DNA of 64,000 bases, from contig NZ_JAUMKB010000010.1 of NCBI RefSeq assembly GCF_030519375.1, forward strand, positions 1 to 64,000. The letters run 5' to 3'. Numbering within the stretch: position 1 is the stretch's first letter; every line of letters starts with the position of its first letter. Shown piece after piece: positions 1 through 9,219 of this stretch. The stretch comes from Mucilaginibacter tolerans. GTDB taxonomy: Bacteria; Bacteroidota; Bacteroidia; Sphingobacteriales; Sphingobacteriaceae. Below the pieces are notes generated by a model. That model had not been told where the DNA came from. It searched no databases and saw nothing but the letters and a program-made list of their open reading frames with translations. The translations under genes were made by a program, and so were the position numbers.

Positions 1-173
1 AATAGATTTTTAACCCTCCAAAACTGACAACCAAAAAACGTACAAGACCCATTGTATAGCTTTTTTAGGACGGGTCATGCTGTTTCGAAATCGAACGTCA
101 GCCCGTTCGCTTCTAACACATGTGGCTATTCAAGGACAATGTAACAATCTGTATATTAGGAAAATATGCTTTT

Positions 174-190
174 GGCTCATTTATTGAGCC
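174..190 (+). other. Perfect 6-bp hairpin just upstream of the first gene
   Basis: GGCTCA (174-179) and TGAGCC (185-190) form a perfect stem with a 5-nt loop, 12 nt before the TTG start at 203. There is no T run after it, so it is not a clear terminator. It could affect initiation at the unusual TTG start, but that is inference. The rest of 1-202 shows no gene. Confidence 0.35.
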
Positions 191-202
191 GATGTATTTG
201 AG

Positions 203-3200
203 TTGAAACAATATACATTCCATATCACAATCTATGACCTGACTTTCGTCGCCCTGGTTTTTGTTGCACTCACAGTTGCAACCCAATTGTGGGTCAGTAA
301 AAGCGACAGTAGGTCCCCTAACCGTTTTTTAGCATCAATATTAGGGATAGTTGTTTTGTGGATAGCACGACAATTGGCCATTGATATTGGGCTATCTGCT
401 AATCTTCCTCAATGGAGTCGTTTACCCCTGGACTATTCTCTGGCTTTAGGTCCCCTTATTTACTTTTATGTGCGAAAAATAGCCCGCCCGGATTCAAGGT
501 TTCAATATGTTGACCTATTGCATTTTGCTCCTTTACTGATGCAACTAACTGTTTTCGTCCTTGAAACTATTCAAGGTATAAAAACAGGCCGGGAGAATTT
601 TGACACATCAGCATTTCAACGGTTAAACCCGGTATTACATTTATTAGTGTTCATTTCGGTGGCCATTTACTTATACCTCTCACGCGAACTTATTGCGAAT
701 TATTACCGGCAATTAAAGTTTATCGAAGGCGACCGGTACAGGAACGAGTTCCGGTCGCTTAGCAGGTTTCTGACAGGTCTTGGTCTTTTGTGGCTGTTAT
801 GGATACCATATTCCATTGTTGATTATTTTTTCTACAATTACCGGCTAAGAGCAGAGAGCAGCTATCCGTTATATATCCTTTTAACAACGATGTCCATCTG
901 GATGGCCGCGCGCGGTTTTCTCAAGCATAGTATTGTCGTTACCAACGAGGCGATGAGGGTATCGAAACCTTCACTTCCGTCAGAGCTTCGGAAGAAAGCA
1001 GTTTGGCTCAGGAAAACCGTTAAAGAAAAACGATATTTTGAGGATCCCGGATTAAGTCTAGTAACCCTTGCCGAAAAACTAGAGCTGACTACGCACGAGC
1101 TATCAAGGATGCTCAATACCGCGCTCAAAAAAAGCTTTAACGATTTCATCAACGAATACCGCGTCGTGATAGTGGTCCAAAAAATGCAGGACCCCGCATT
1201 TGATCATTTAACGCTGCTTGGCATAGCTTACGACTCTGGGTTTAATTCCCAAAGCACGTTTCATCGTGCATTTAAAGAATTGATGGGCAAAACGCCGGCA
1301 GAATACAAAAAAGAACTCCCATCTTATAAATTGACAGTTGCTAAAAGCTTCTCAGCGGTAATTTCGAATCAAGAAACCATCCCGAGATGGTCTTTTGAGA
1401 AATTAAACCGCAATTATATGTTTAGAAATTATTTAAAGATCGCCTGGCGCAACCTGCTGCGTAACAAAGTTTACAGCGCACTGAATATTACCGGGCTGGC
1501 TTCAGGCATGGCCGTCGCCCTGCTCATTGGCTTATGGGTATACAGCCAGGTTTCCTACGACCGTTTTCTGCCCGGCTACGAACTGGCCTATAAAGTGCGG
1601 TATAATACGAATAACAATGGCGAGATCAATACGGGGGGGGCCACGAACCTGCCTTTGGCGGAGGTACTGAAAAAAGATTTCCCGGAGATCCGGTATGTCG
1701 CGCAAACCGATTGGATGGGCTCACATCCGCTCAGTGTCGGCGATAAGAGGATCAACGTGAACGGCACGATGGCTGGGGGAGACTTCCTGAAAATATTCCA
1801 GTATCCGCTCGTGCAGGGCAATCCAGGCGCCGTACTCCGTGATCCTTATTCCATCGTATTGTCCCAGGCTACCGCTACCGCTTTATTCGGCAGCGCTGAC
1901 CCGATGGGCAAAATGGTGAAGATCGATAATTTTCATGACCTGCGGGTTACCGGTATCCTCCAGGACGTACCCGCCAATTCCACCCTCCAGTTCAGCTTTA
2001 TCGTCCCTTTTGCCTATTATGCGGCAACGGATGATGAGGTTAAACGTTCGATGAACGACTGGAACAACAATTCCTTCCAGACCTTCGTCGGCTTACAGCC
2101 AAGCGCCTCTTATACCGAACTGGCGCCCAAGCTGAAAGGAACGCTGGTGAAATACAGCTCGAAATATTTTGCGCAGACCAAAGCAGAGCTGTTCCTGGAG
2201 CCCCTAAAAAACTGGCATTTGTATGCGGAGTACCGGAACGGCACCGTAGCTGGCGGCTTAATCGATTATGTGCGGTTGTTTGCCCTCATCGGCATCCTGA
2301 TCCTGGTCATCGCCTGCATTAACTTTACCAACCTGGCTACCGCGCGTTCGGAGCAAAGGGCACGCGAAGTGGGTGTCCGTAAAGCCATCGGTTCCAGCCG
2401 TAAGGACCTGATCCTGCAGTTCCTGACCGAATCCATGGCCTTAACCAGCATCGCCTTTTTGCTTTCCCTGCTGCTGGTCATCCTGGCCCTTCCGGCCTTT
2501 AACAACCTGACCCATGCCGCGATCAGTATCCCTTTTGCCAGCGGCCTGTTCTGGCTGATCATGCTGAGCTTCGTCTTGTTTACCGGCCTTCTTTCCGGGA
2601 GCAGGCCCGCCTTTTACCTGTCTTCCTTTAACCCGGTGAAAGTCTTAAAAGGAACTTTTCAAACGGGGAAAACCGCCAACCGGCCCCGGGAGATCCTGGT
2701 CGTGCTGCAATTCAGTTGCTCGATCGCGCTGATCATCAGCACCATCGTTATTTACCAGCAGATACAGCATGCTAAGGACCGCCCGGTAGGCTACGATGCC
2801 AGCCGCCTGGTCATGAGCGACGCCACGGGCGACCTGACGCGCAACTACGACGCCTTTAAAAGCGAAATGGTGGCCACGGGCCTGGTGAGCAGTATCACCA
2901 AATCGTCCAGCCCGGTTACCGACCTTTGGGCCAGTAATAGCGTCACCAGCTGGTCAGGCCAGCTGCCCGGCGAAACGCTGAGCCTGGCCATCATCGGCGT
3001 ATCCGATGCGGATTATTTCAGGACCCTGGGCATGCGAATGGCAGCAGGCCGAAACTTCACCGGTAATCTGGGGGCAGATTCCCTGAGCGTCGTCCTTAAT
3101 GAAGCGGCCGTCAAACGCATGCGCTACAAAGACCCGATTGGCCAGGTGATCACCTGGCACACCGTGCAGCAGCGGGCCACCGTCGTTGGTGTGGTTAAAG

Positions 3201-3805
3201 ACGCGCTCATGGCGTCCCCATTTTCCAGTTCTGTACCGACTATATTTATTTACCAGCCTAGCTGGTCAAGCGTCGTGACCTACCGCCTGTCGCCAAAGGT
3301 AAATACCCGGGCAGCGCTGGCCAAACTGGCGCCGATATTCACACGTTATAACCCGGCCATACCTTTTCAGTATCATTTTGTGGATGAAAGCTATGCCTCC
3401 AAATTCAACTTCGAATCCCTGATCGGCACATTGGCCGGATTGTTTGCTTCCCTCGCCATCATCATATCCTGCATCGGCCTGTTCGGATTAGCAGCTTACA
3501 TGGCCGAAAAACGCACCAAAGAAATCGGCATACGAAAAGTATTAGGGGCCACCGTCCCGCAGGTCTGGTTACTACTGTCCAGGGAATTTGTGATCCTGGT
3601 TCTCATCAGCTGCCTGATCGCCAGCCCCGTTTCCTGGTACTATCTCCATGACTGGCTCTTAAAATATTCCTACCGGATCACAATCGGGCCGGGGGTGTTT
3701 GTAGCAGCCGGCGCGGGAGCTATAGCGCTGACCTTACTCACCGTCAGCTTCCAGGCGATCAAAGCGGCGCTGATCAATCCTGCGAAAAGTTTAAGGACGG
3801 AATAA
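203..3805 (+). CDS. AraC-type membrane regulator fused to an FtsX/MacB-type ABC permease
   Basis: A single uninterrupted frame of 1200 codons reads through two complete proteins. Residues 1-375 are an AraC-type regulator with an N-terminal membrane region (about seven hydrophobic segments, 10-240) and an HTH around 275-370 that ends in the usual GKTPAEYKK-type motif. From M406 (nt 1418) a full-length FtsX/MacB-like permease of about 795 residues follows. It opens with MFRNYLKIAWRNLLRN, the normal N-terminus of free-standing Bacteroidota permeases, and has four membrane segments around two large periplasmic domains. Base composition rises sharply at the junction: the regulator part is AT-rich and the permease GC-rich. 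The start is TTG at 203, because the upstream ATG at 192 reaches a stop within five codons. An independent start at the internal ATG 1418 is possible. The substrate is unknown. Such permeases usually work with a separate LolD-like ATPase, which is not seen nearby. Confidence 0.8.
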   Translation: MKQYTFHITIYDLTFVALVFVALTVATQLWVSKSDSRSPNRFLASILGIVVLWIARQLAIDIGLSANLPQWSRLPLDYSLALGPLIYFYVRKIARPDSRFQYVDLLHFAPLLMQLTVFVLETIQGIKTGRENFDTSAFQRLNPVLHLLVFISVAIYLYLSRELIANYYRQLKFIEGDRYRNEFRSLSRFLTGLGLLWLLWIPYSIVDYFFYNYRLRAESSYPLYILLTTMSIWMAARGFLKHSIVVTNEAMRVSKPSLPSELRKKAVWLRKTVKEKRYFEDPGLSLVTLAEKLELTTHELSRMLNTALKKSFNDFINEYRVVIVVQKMQDPAFDHLTLLGIAYDSGFNSQSTFHRAFKELMGKTPAEYKKELPSYKLTVAKSFSAVISNQETIPRWSFEKLNRNYMFRNYLKIAWRNLLRNKVYSALNITGLASGMAVALLIGLWVYSQVSYDRFLPGYELAYKVRYNTNNNGEINTGGATNLPLAEVLKKDFPEIRYVAQTDWMGSHPLSVGDKRINVNGTMAGGDFLKIFQYPLVQGNPGAVLRDPYSIVLSQATATALFGSADPMGKMVKIDNFHDLRVTGILQDVPANSTLQFSFIVPFAYYAATDDEVKRSMNDWNNNSFQTFVGLQPSASYTELAPKLKGTLVKYSSKYFAQTKAELFLEPLKNWHLYAEYRNGTVAGGLIDYVRLFALIGILILVIACINFTNLATARSEQRAREVGVRKAIGSSRKDLILQFLTESMALTSIAFLLSLLLVILALPAFNNLTHAAISIPFASGLFWLIMLSFVLFTGLLSGSRPAFYLSSFNPVKVLKGTFQTGKTANRPREILVVLQFSCSIALIISTIVIYQQIQHAKDRPVGYDASRLVMSDATGDLTRNYDAFKSEMVATGLVSSITKSSSPVTDLWASNSVTSWSGQLPGETLSLAIIGVSDADYFRTLGMRMAAGRNFTGNLGADSLSVVLNEAAVKRMRYKDPIGQVITWHTVQQRATVVGVVKDALMASPFSSSVPTIFIYQPSWSSVVTYRLSPKVNTRAALAKLAPIFTRYNPAIPFQYHFVDESYASKFNFESLIGTLAGLFASLAIIISCIGLFGLAAYMAEKRTKEIGIRKVLGATVPQVWLLLSREFVILVLISCLIASPVSWYYLHDWLLKYSYRITIGPGVFVAAGAGAIALTLLTVSFQAIKAALINPAKSLRTE

Positions 3806-3808
3806 ACA

Positions 3809-4138
3809 TTATCTATCTTTTAGAGCAAACAAGGTACTGTATAAGACGATTATCTTCCGAAATGTCTGGAGTGCAGCCGTCTTTGCATTTTTTACCATCG
3901 ACAAGCTGTTTATGCAGGGCAAGCAGGTCAAATATTTTAACAACGAGTAACGAATGGTAAGACACGCAGGCGAATTTGTAAACAATAACTTATTGACAAT
4001 AAATGCTGTATGATGATTCAGGAAACGGCTAAGTGTCATTTTAGGATATTTTTCACAAATTCTGTCAAAATCAATTTTAGGAATTTCCCAAATTTCACAA
4101 TCTTCCAATGCTTCCAGTTTCGGGAACACTTTGACCAT
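3809..4138 (-). pseudogene. Crp/Fnr-like cyclic-nucleotide-binding fragment, probably decayed
   Basis: This is a 109-codon frame that converges on the preceding permease gene. The stretch around residues 6-33 (ALEDCEIWEIPKIDFDRI and on) matches the end of the cNMP-binding beta-barrel and the following helix of Bacteroidota Crp/Fnr regulators. The rest does not form the expected dimer helix and DNA-binding wing, and the N-terminal barrel is missing. A full family member is near 190-230 residues, so this is about half size. An AAGGAG-like sequence does lie 5 nt before the ATG, so a short product could still be made. I read it as a truncated, frame-damaged relic. The function is not assignable. 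Confidence 0.4.
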
Positions 4139-4157
4139 ATTACTCCTTGTATGTAAA

Positions 4158-4186
4158 TTGAGATTAGGGAATTATTTTTACCTTTG
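4158..4186 (+). promoter_or_regulatory. Bacteroidota-type promoter for the kelch lipoprotein gene
   Basis: TTG at 4158-4160 is followed after 18 nt by TAccTTTG at 4179-4186. This fits the -33/-7 pattern (TTG, about 19 nt, TAnnTTTG) known for primary sigma factor promoters in Bacteroidota. It predicts a transcript starting near 4193 and a very short leader before the ATG at 4204. Confidence 0.6.
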
Positions 4187-4203
4187 CATTCCACTTGTCA
4201 CGA

Positions 4204-5712
4204 ATGAAAAAAATACTAAACCTGTCATTATTCCTGGTGATCATAATGTCTGCTTGCAGTAAGCAACAGTCCGTCCAACCAAAAGATACACTGATGAACC
4301 GGGTGAAAATAGAGCGGCTGAACAGTGCTTATACCTGGGGACAAGAAGTAAAACTGACGATTGATTCTCTGAATGTTCGTGGCCCCGGCGATGTTACTAT
4401 TGATTTTGGTTCCGGCTTGACCCTTCACCCCACACGCACCGATACAAACAGCGTTTATTTCAACGTGCCTTATACATTGGTGAACAACACAAATATCTTT
4501 AATGTGATCATTGGCGAGTTAAAGAGTAATGACGACTACTTAACTTTGATGCAACCCCATGTGTCTGCCGTAAATAGTTCTTCCGTGCAGCCTGGCAGGA
4601 CAATGACTATAACGGGGCAATATTTTAACCCGGTGTTAGCCAATAACCAGGTACAAATCAATACTACTTTCGTCACGGTCGTTTCGGCTACACCGACCCA
4701 ACTCGTAGTAAAAGCAGATAATTCAATCATTTCGGATCAGGGAAATCTGACGATCATTACAGGCAACGGGCTGCAAACCATGGCCTACGGCAATTATACA
4801 GTTTATCGGTACCTGACGCCCAGGAGTGATTTTCCAGGACCGGCACGTTTCGGCGCGACTGCCGTTACCATTAACGGAAATATTTACTTTGGTTTGGGTA
4901 AATCGAAGACAACGAACCTGGGACTGGACGACTGGTGGAAATATGACCCGAACGCAGATAAATGGACACAAATAGCCAATTGCCCGATGGCTACCTTTAT
5001 TGCGAGCTCCTTTAGCATTGGTTCAAAAGTCTATGTCGGTGTAAGCGCGGGGCTTATGTACTACAATGCTTTCTTTTGTTACGACACTGTCACGGACACC
5101 TGGAAACCGGTGGCTTCATTCCCCGGTAAGTATGCCTTATTCCCAATGAGTTTCAGTTCAGGCCAATATGGTTACCTCGTAGGCGGGACCCAGGTGTCGT
5201 CCGGAAGCAATGGAGGAAATACAAACGATGTTTGGCGATACGATCCGGCAAGCGACAGTTGGCAGCAATTGGCGCCTTTTCCGGGTTTGGCGCGCGATGA
5301 AGCGATAGTATTTACATTGAACAACAAGGGCTATGTCATCGGCGGGGGCGCTGCAAACGGAGGGTCGAACCCTTATCAAGCAGATGCTTGGTCGTTTGAC
5401 TTCGCGACAGAAACCTGGAGGCAGTTAGCTGCCCCGCCGCAGAACGTGCCCCGGAGCGAGGGTTTTGCATTTTCTCTTCAAAATAAAGCATATGTCGGCG
5501 GCGGAAAAATTAAAGACGGCAATGTTGAACCATATGTATATGAATATGATCCCATGACAGATACCTGGAGCATAAAGGAAAAAATATTTGACCCCATCAA
5601 CCTTTTTTCTGCTGCTGCGAGTGTCAACGGTACCGGTTACGTGATCACCGGTGAAGGCTATTTCAACTTCGACTTTGCCGGCTCGCAGCGCTTTTTCCAA
5701 TTTAAACCTTAA
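4204..5712 (+). CDS. Kelch-repeat outer-surface lipoprotein with an IPT/TIG domain
   Basis: The start is set at ATG 4204 rather than the in-frame TTG 4195, because MKK then opens a normal lipoprotein signal peptide ending in the lipobox MSAC. The mature part has an Ig-like IPT/TIG domain at about 105-180. It is followed by about five kelch blades at 210-500, each with the pattern of WxYDPxxDxW (DDWWKYDPNADKW, NDVWRYDPASDSW, YEYDPMTDTW). The blades should form a beta-propeller, displayed from a membrane anchor. No enzymatic residues were recognised, so binding of a carbohydrate or protein partner is the usual guess. The gene is monocistronic, with its own TAnnTTTG promoter. The family assignment is firm; the ligand is unknown. 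Confidence 0.85.
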   Translation: MKKILNLSLFLVIIMSACSKQQSVQPKDTLMNRVKIERLNSAYTWGQEVKLTIDSLNVRGPGDVTIDFGSGLTLHPTRTDTNSVYFNVPYTLVNNTNIFNVIIGELKSNDDYLTLMQPHVSAVNSSSVQPGRTMTITGQYFNPVLANNQVQINTTFVTVVSATPTQLVVKADNSIISDQGNLTIITGNGLQTMAYGNYTVYRYLTPRSDFPGPARFGATAVTINGNIYFGLGKSKTTNLGLDDWWKYDPNADKWTQIANCPMATFIASSFSIGSKVYVGVSAGLMYYNAFFCYDTVTDTWKPVASFPGKYALFPMSFSSGQYGYLVGGTQVSSGSNGGNTNDVWRYDPASDSWQQLAPFPGLARDEAIVFTLNNKGYVIGGGAANGGSNPYQADAWSFDFATETWRQLAAPPQNVPRSEGFAFSLQNKAYVGGGKIKDGNVEPYVYEYDPMTDTWSIKEKIFDPINLFSAAASVNGTGYVITGEGYFNFDFAGSQRFFQFKP

Positions 5713-5808
5713 GCGAATCTATTTGAGCCAAAATAGGCCGTATTGACTAAGAAAAGATTTAAAATTATTCCCAACGGGAATCGAATTTTACGTCCATTCA
5801 ATCGAAAT

Positions 5809-8346
5809 CTAATCACCTGGTTTTTTTACTATCTTAACCTCACACCTCGGGTAATTCGAACACCCATAAAACTCCCTAAAACCACCTTTTCTCTTGACCA
5901 TCACCCCCTGGCACTTCGGGCACCGCGGCGCTGATTCTTCCTCACTTTTACCATACCCGCAAACCTCCCGCAACTCGCTGAGAAACTTACCCGGCCGCGT
6001 CGAGCTATACATCAAATAATTCTTATGCCTGGCCCTGGTTATCGCCACATAAAAAACCCGCCGCTCCTCCGCATTCTCAAACGAATCCCCTTCATGCAAA
6101 AGACAATCCAGCAAAGGATCATCCGCGATCTCCGACGGGAAACCCATCGTCCCCGAATCCACATCAAGCAAAATCGCATAATCACAAGTCATCCCCTTTA
6201 CCCGGTGAGCCGTATAATACGAAATCGACAGCCCCGGAAACTCCCTGCAAATTTCTTCCAGGCTGACCGGCACATTATGATGATACCGGCCAATCAAAAA
6301 AACACTTGCATCCGGCTGCTGGGACTCCACATCACGCAACAGCCGCCTGATATGATCTGCCTTCGCCTGCTGCATCGCCTCAAAACCACCCTGCACATCC
6401 AAAGCCACAAACTCGAAACTATTCGTAATTGCTACACGCCCAGCCGACAAACTCTTTCTAAGCTGGGCAGGATTCTTCTGAATAAACTCACTCGACACCC
6501 TTAATATCTCATCATTAAAACGATAAGTTTTCAGAATAGAGGTCTTATTGGTAAACCCAAAATGCTTTTCAAATTCCGTAATAATCGAAATATCGCTACC
6601 CGTAAACCTGAAAATAGATTGCCAGTCATCGCCAACGGCATACAACTTCACCCCTGGATTTTGCTTTCTGATACTTTTTAATAAAGCATAACGTCCCATC
6701 GACATGTCCTGGAACTCATCGACCAGGATATATTTATAAGGCTTTTTAAAATCGCCCTGCTCAAAATGCGCACCCGCATGATTGATCATATCATTATAAT
6801 CGATCTCTGATTTCCCGGCAAGCTGCCTTTCATATTCCTGGTAGATCGGGGTAAAAACATCCATAAATACTTTGAACCGCTTTTTGTTCTGCCTCCCTGA
6901 TACTTCCGCAGGCGTATTATTATTGGACTTCATCAGTGTAAGGAAAGTATGAATCAGGCCAATAAAGTCCTCGAACTGCTCCGATTTTTTAACCAAAGCG
7001 AGCACCTCCTCCGGACTACGCTGCGTTAACGTGACGCCATGTTCCACCAATTTCTTTTTCAGGTTTGACAGCAAGGTCCCATTCCGGTTTTCAAATGAAT
7101 AAGTTTTGATCAGTGTCGTGTTATATTTCTTATGGATGCCGTCCTTCCACTGTATCCCGGCATGATAGGTCTCTTTTGCGCCTGCAAAACCATTTTTGGA
7201 GGAAAACCACTCCGGCACATTACCTTGTTGATCTATTCCATAATGCTCATGCCAGATATGATAGTCCGTTAGATAAAAGTCCGGGTGATAAGAAGCGTAA
7301 TTCGGCGCACGATCTTCTGGCCTGAGCGGGTAATGTTTTTGATACTCATAATTCACGCTCCACAAACAAAAGAAATTCCCGATTTCCATTTCCTCCTTGC
7401 TATTCACCTTAATGCCATCGAGCGTGACATTCTTAAAACTCTCCTCATGCTTGATGTATTCGTCCCTGGTTTTAAAAGCGAATTCATCGCGCTCCGGCCG
7501 GTTAAAAAATGCCAGGAAATTGATTGCCTTCTTTTGAAAACCATCATCTTCTACAAACAATCTATAAAATGTCTCTTGAATAAATTTCTTTGCTGCCTGG
7601 TTATCCCCATCAAAAGCCAGATGCAATTCATCCTTAGAACAATCCCGTTTCACAAAATAACCAAAGCTATTGAAAGTCTTTACCTCCATCTTTTCGGCAT
7701 CCGGGATCTCCTGGCAAAAGCGAAGACACCTTTCCCGCATTTCCTTTACCGCATTATTGGTAAAGGAGATGATCAAAAGATCCTCAGGCCTGGCCAATCC
7801 TTTTTTCAGCAGATAGGCCACCTTACCCGCAATTGTTGTAGTCTTACCTGTACCCGCGCCAGCGATAACCAGGTTGTTATCCTCATCCCGGATGATCGCC
7901 TCTACCTGGTCAGCCGATAGGGGATATTTTTCCAGCATATGAAAGAAATCAGCATACCGATCGCTTTCCAGTTTGACAAAATCATCGTTATATTTTTTTC
8001 GAATAGCTTTTATATCATCATACGTAGCAACGAAGCGTGCAATATGTCCCGTGAGCGCCTCTGTCAGTCCTAAACGATCAAAACCCGACGGAACAAGTTT
8101 TCTGAGTTCGCTATACTTAGTCGTAAATAGAATTTCATCGCGAAAAGAAAAGTAAAAATCATTGGAAAATAACTTGTCGATTTCATCGGCCGCCGCGATA
8201 AATTGCTCCTCCAGCAATGGGATTTGCTTCCTGAATTTTTTCCGGGCCTGCCAATCATAATAAACCTTCCAGATTCCCCATATTGACAGGCAAATCAGGA
8301 AAACCTCCCAGAGCATCATGATATCCAATTGGCTATGATGGGACAT
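5809..8346 (-). CDS. UvrD/Rep-family superfamily 1 helicase, membrane-anchored, with C-terminal zinc ribbon
   Basis: The protein has 845 residues. A hydrophobic segment near residues 10-28 (MLWEVFLICLSIWGIW) precedes the helicase and would tether it to the membrane. Walker A is GAGTGKTTT at about 165, motif Ia SFTNNAV is near 197, the DEFQD motif is at about 540, GDDWQSIF at about 570, and the C-terminal motor motif is VAITRARH near 775. Between the motor halves, at about 335-430, lies an insert with PDFYL, EHYG and HKKYNTTLIKTYS. This resembles the PD-(D/E)XK-like insert of HelD/UvrD relatives. A topoisomerase-type zinc ribbon with two CxxC pairs (CPKC, then CSNYPRC) closes the protein. The gene stands alone. 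It probably acts in DNA repair or processing of stalled intermediates, but the exact role is not known. Confidence 0.85.
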   Translation of the reverse strand: MSHHSQLDIMMLWEVFLICLSIWGIWKVYYDWQARKKFRKQIPLLEEQFIAAADEIDKLFSNDFYFSFRDEILFTTKYSELRKLVPSGFDRLGLTEALTGHIARFVATYDDIKAIRKKYNDDFVKLESDRYADFFHMLEKYPLSADQVEAIIRDEDNNLVIAGAGTGKTTTIAGKVAYLLKKGLARPEDLLIISFTNNAVKEMRERCLRFCQEIPDAEKMEVKTFNSFGYFVKRDCSKDELHLAFDGDNQAAKKFIQETFYRLFVEDDGFQKKAINFLAFFNRPERDEFAFKTRDEYIKHEESFKNVTLDGIKVNSKEEMEIGNFFCLWSVNYEYQKHYPLRPEDRAPNYASYHPDFYLTDYHIWHEHYGIDQQGNVPEWFSSKNGFAGAKETYHAGIQWKDGIHKKYNTTLIKTYSFENRNGTLLSNLKKKLVEHGVTLTQRSPEEVLALVKKSEQFEDFIGLIHTFLTLMKSNNNTPAEVSGRQNKKRFKVFMDVFTPIYQEYERQLAGKSEIDYNDMINHAGAHFEQGDFKKPYKYILVDEFQDMSMGRYALLKSIRKQNPGVKLYAVGDDWQSIFRFTGSDISIITEFEKHFGFTNKTSILKTYRFNDEILRVSSEFIQKNPAQLRKSLSAGRVAITNSFEFVALDVQGGFEAMQQAKADHIRRLLRDVESQQPDASVFLIGRYHHNVPVSLEEICREFPGLSISYYTAHRVKGMTCDYAILLDVDSGTMGFPSEIADDPLLDCLLHEGDSFENAEERRVFYVAITRARHKNYLMYSSTRPGKFLSELREVCGYGKSEEESAPRCPKCQGVMVKRKGGFREFYGCSNYPRCEVKIVKKPGD

Positions 8347-8658
8347 GGATTTGTGGGTGATGAAGTTTTGGTTGGGGTATTAGATATAAATATAAGAATT
8401 CTTGTTCGTATTGGTAACTGGGGGCCAGACGTAATTGTCCAAACAAGCTCTTGAAGGGACAATAAAAAATAATTCTATACCAAACTAAAAAATAGGGGTG
8501 TAGAAAACGCTAAGGACCGGTAGCGTGTATTATTTATTAATTAAAATCATTTCAATTTGTTTAGGATTTTCTTTAGAATAATAAATATTTATACTGCCGA
8601 TTTTAAAACCTCCTACCGCGTCAATTGTATCTTAGAAAAAATCAGTATTTGATAACAG
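8347..8658. other. Intergenic region between divergent genes, no feature recognised
   Basis: This AT-rich stretch of 312 bases separates the helicase gene (minus) from the CinA-like gene (plus). I see no complete TAnnTTTG promoter, no convincing hairpin with a T run and no coding remnant. The divergent promoters must lie here but are not resolved by eye. Confidence 0.4.
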
Positions 8659-9132
8659 ATGGAAAATAAAATTGCCGTTTGCAGCCGCCTGATAGCCGAA
8701 AAAGGTTTTACAATTTCATTTGCTGAAAGTGCGACAGCGGGCTGGCTTTGCTCCGAATTTGCCCTCACGGAACAATCGGGACAGGTATTAAAAGGAGGCA
8801 TTGCCTGTTATGATGCAGATTTGAAAGTATCCCTGCTCGGGGTACCCCAAAGTCTCATTGACCAGTTCACACCGGAATCCATGGAAGTGACGCGTGAAAT
8901 GGCATATCGTCTGGCGAAATTGATACCGGCTGATATTTATGTTACCGTTACCGGGCTAACGACTCCAGGAGGAAGCGAAACGCCTGACAAGCCGGTCGGT
9001 ACAATGTTCGTTTTTGCTTTGATCAATGGTCACCCGGCAAGTTTTCGGAAAGTTTTTGCCGGCTCTTGCGAGGAAATCATCCGGCAGACCATCAGTGCTA
9101 CTGCCGAGTTGCTGATCGGCGAATTAAGTTGA
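8659..9132 (+). CDS. pncC: CinA C-terminal domain protein, nicotinamide-nucleotide amidohydrolase
   Basis: At 157 residues this matches the free-standing CinA-C/PncC family (about 160 residues), which deamidates NMN to nicotinic acid mononucleotide in NAD salvage. The N-terminal ESATAGWLC corresponds to the family's ESxTGG active-site turn, and VTGLTTPGGSETPDKPVGT contains the conserved glycine-rich VTGxxGPGG-like loop. The usual second Gly of the ESxTGG motif is Trp here, a modest deviation. The gene stands alone and starts with ATG, with no clear Shine-Dalgarno. The biochemical role is assigned from family knowledge. The gene symbol is tentative because some Bacteroidota paralogues have not been tested. 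Confidence 0.75.
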   Translation: MENKIAVCSRLIAEKGFTISFAESATAGWLCSEFALTEQSGQVLKGGIACYDADLKVSLLGVPQSLIDQFTPESMEVTREMAYRLAKLIPADIYVTVTGLTTPGGSETPDKPVGTMFVFALINGHPASFRKVFAGSCEEIIRQTISATAELLIGELS

Positions 9133-9206
9133 TGAAATCGACGAATAAAAAACTAATATAGAGTAACTCCGCTTATTTAAGCAGCTGTTTGCTGATCAAG
9201 AAAAAA

Positions 9207-9212
9207 AAGGAG
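9207..9212 (+). promoter_or_regulatory. Strong Shine-Dalgarno site
   Basis: AAGGAG sits 7 nt before the ATG at 9220, in an A-rich stretch. Such a perfect site is unusual for this phylum and fixes the start of the oxidoreductase gene. Confidence 0.7.
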
Positions 9213-9219
9213 ATGTAAT

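Noticed and set aside
7285..7920. 211-codon plus-strand frame opposite the helicase
   Set aside because: Antisense shadow of the helicase, whose motifs are unmistakable on the minus strand.
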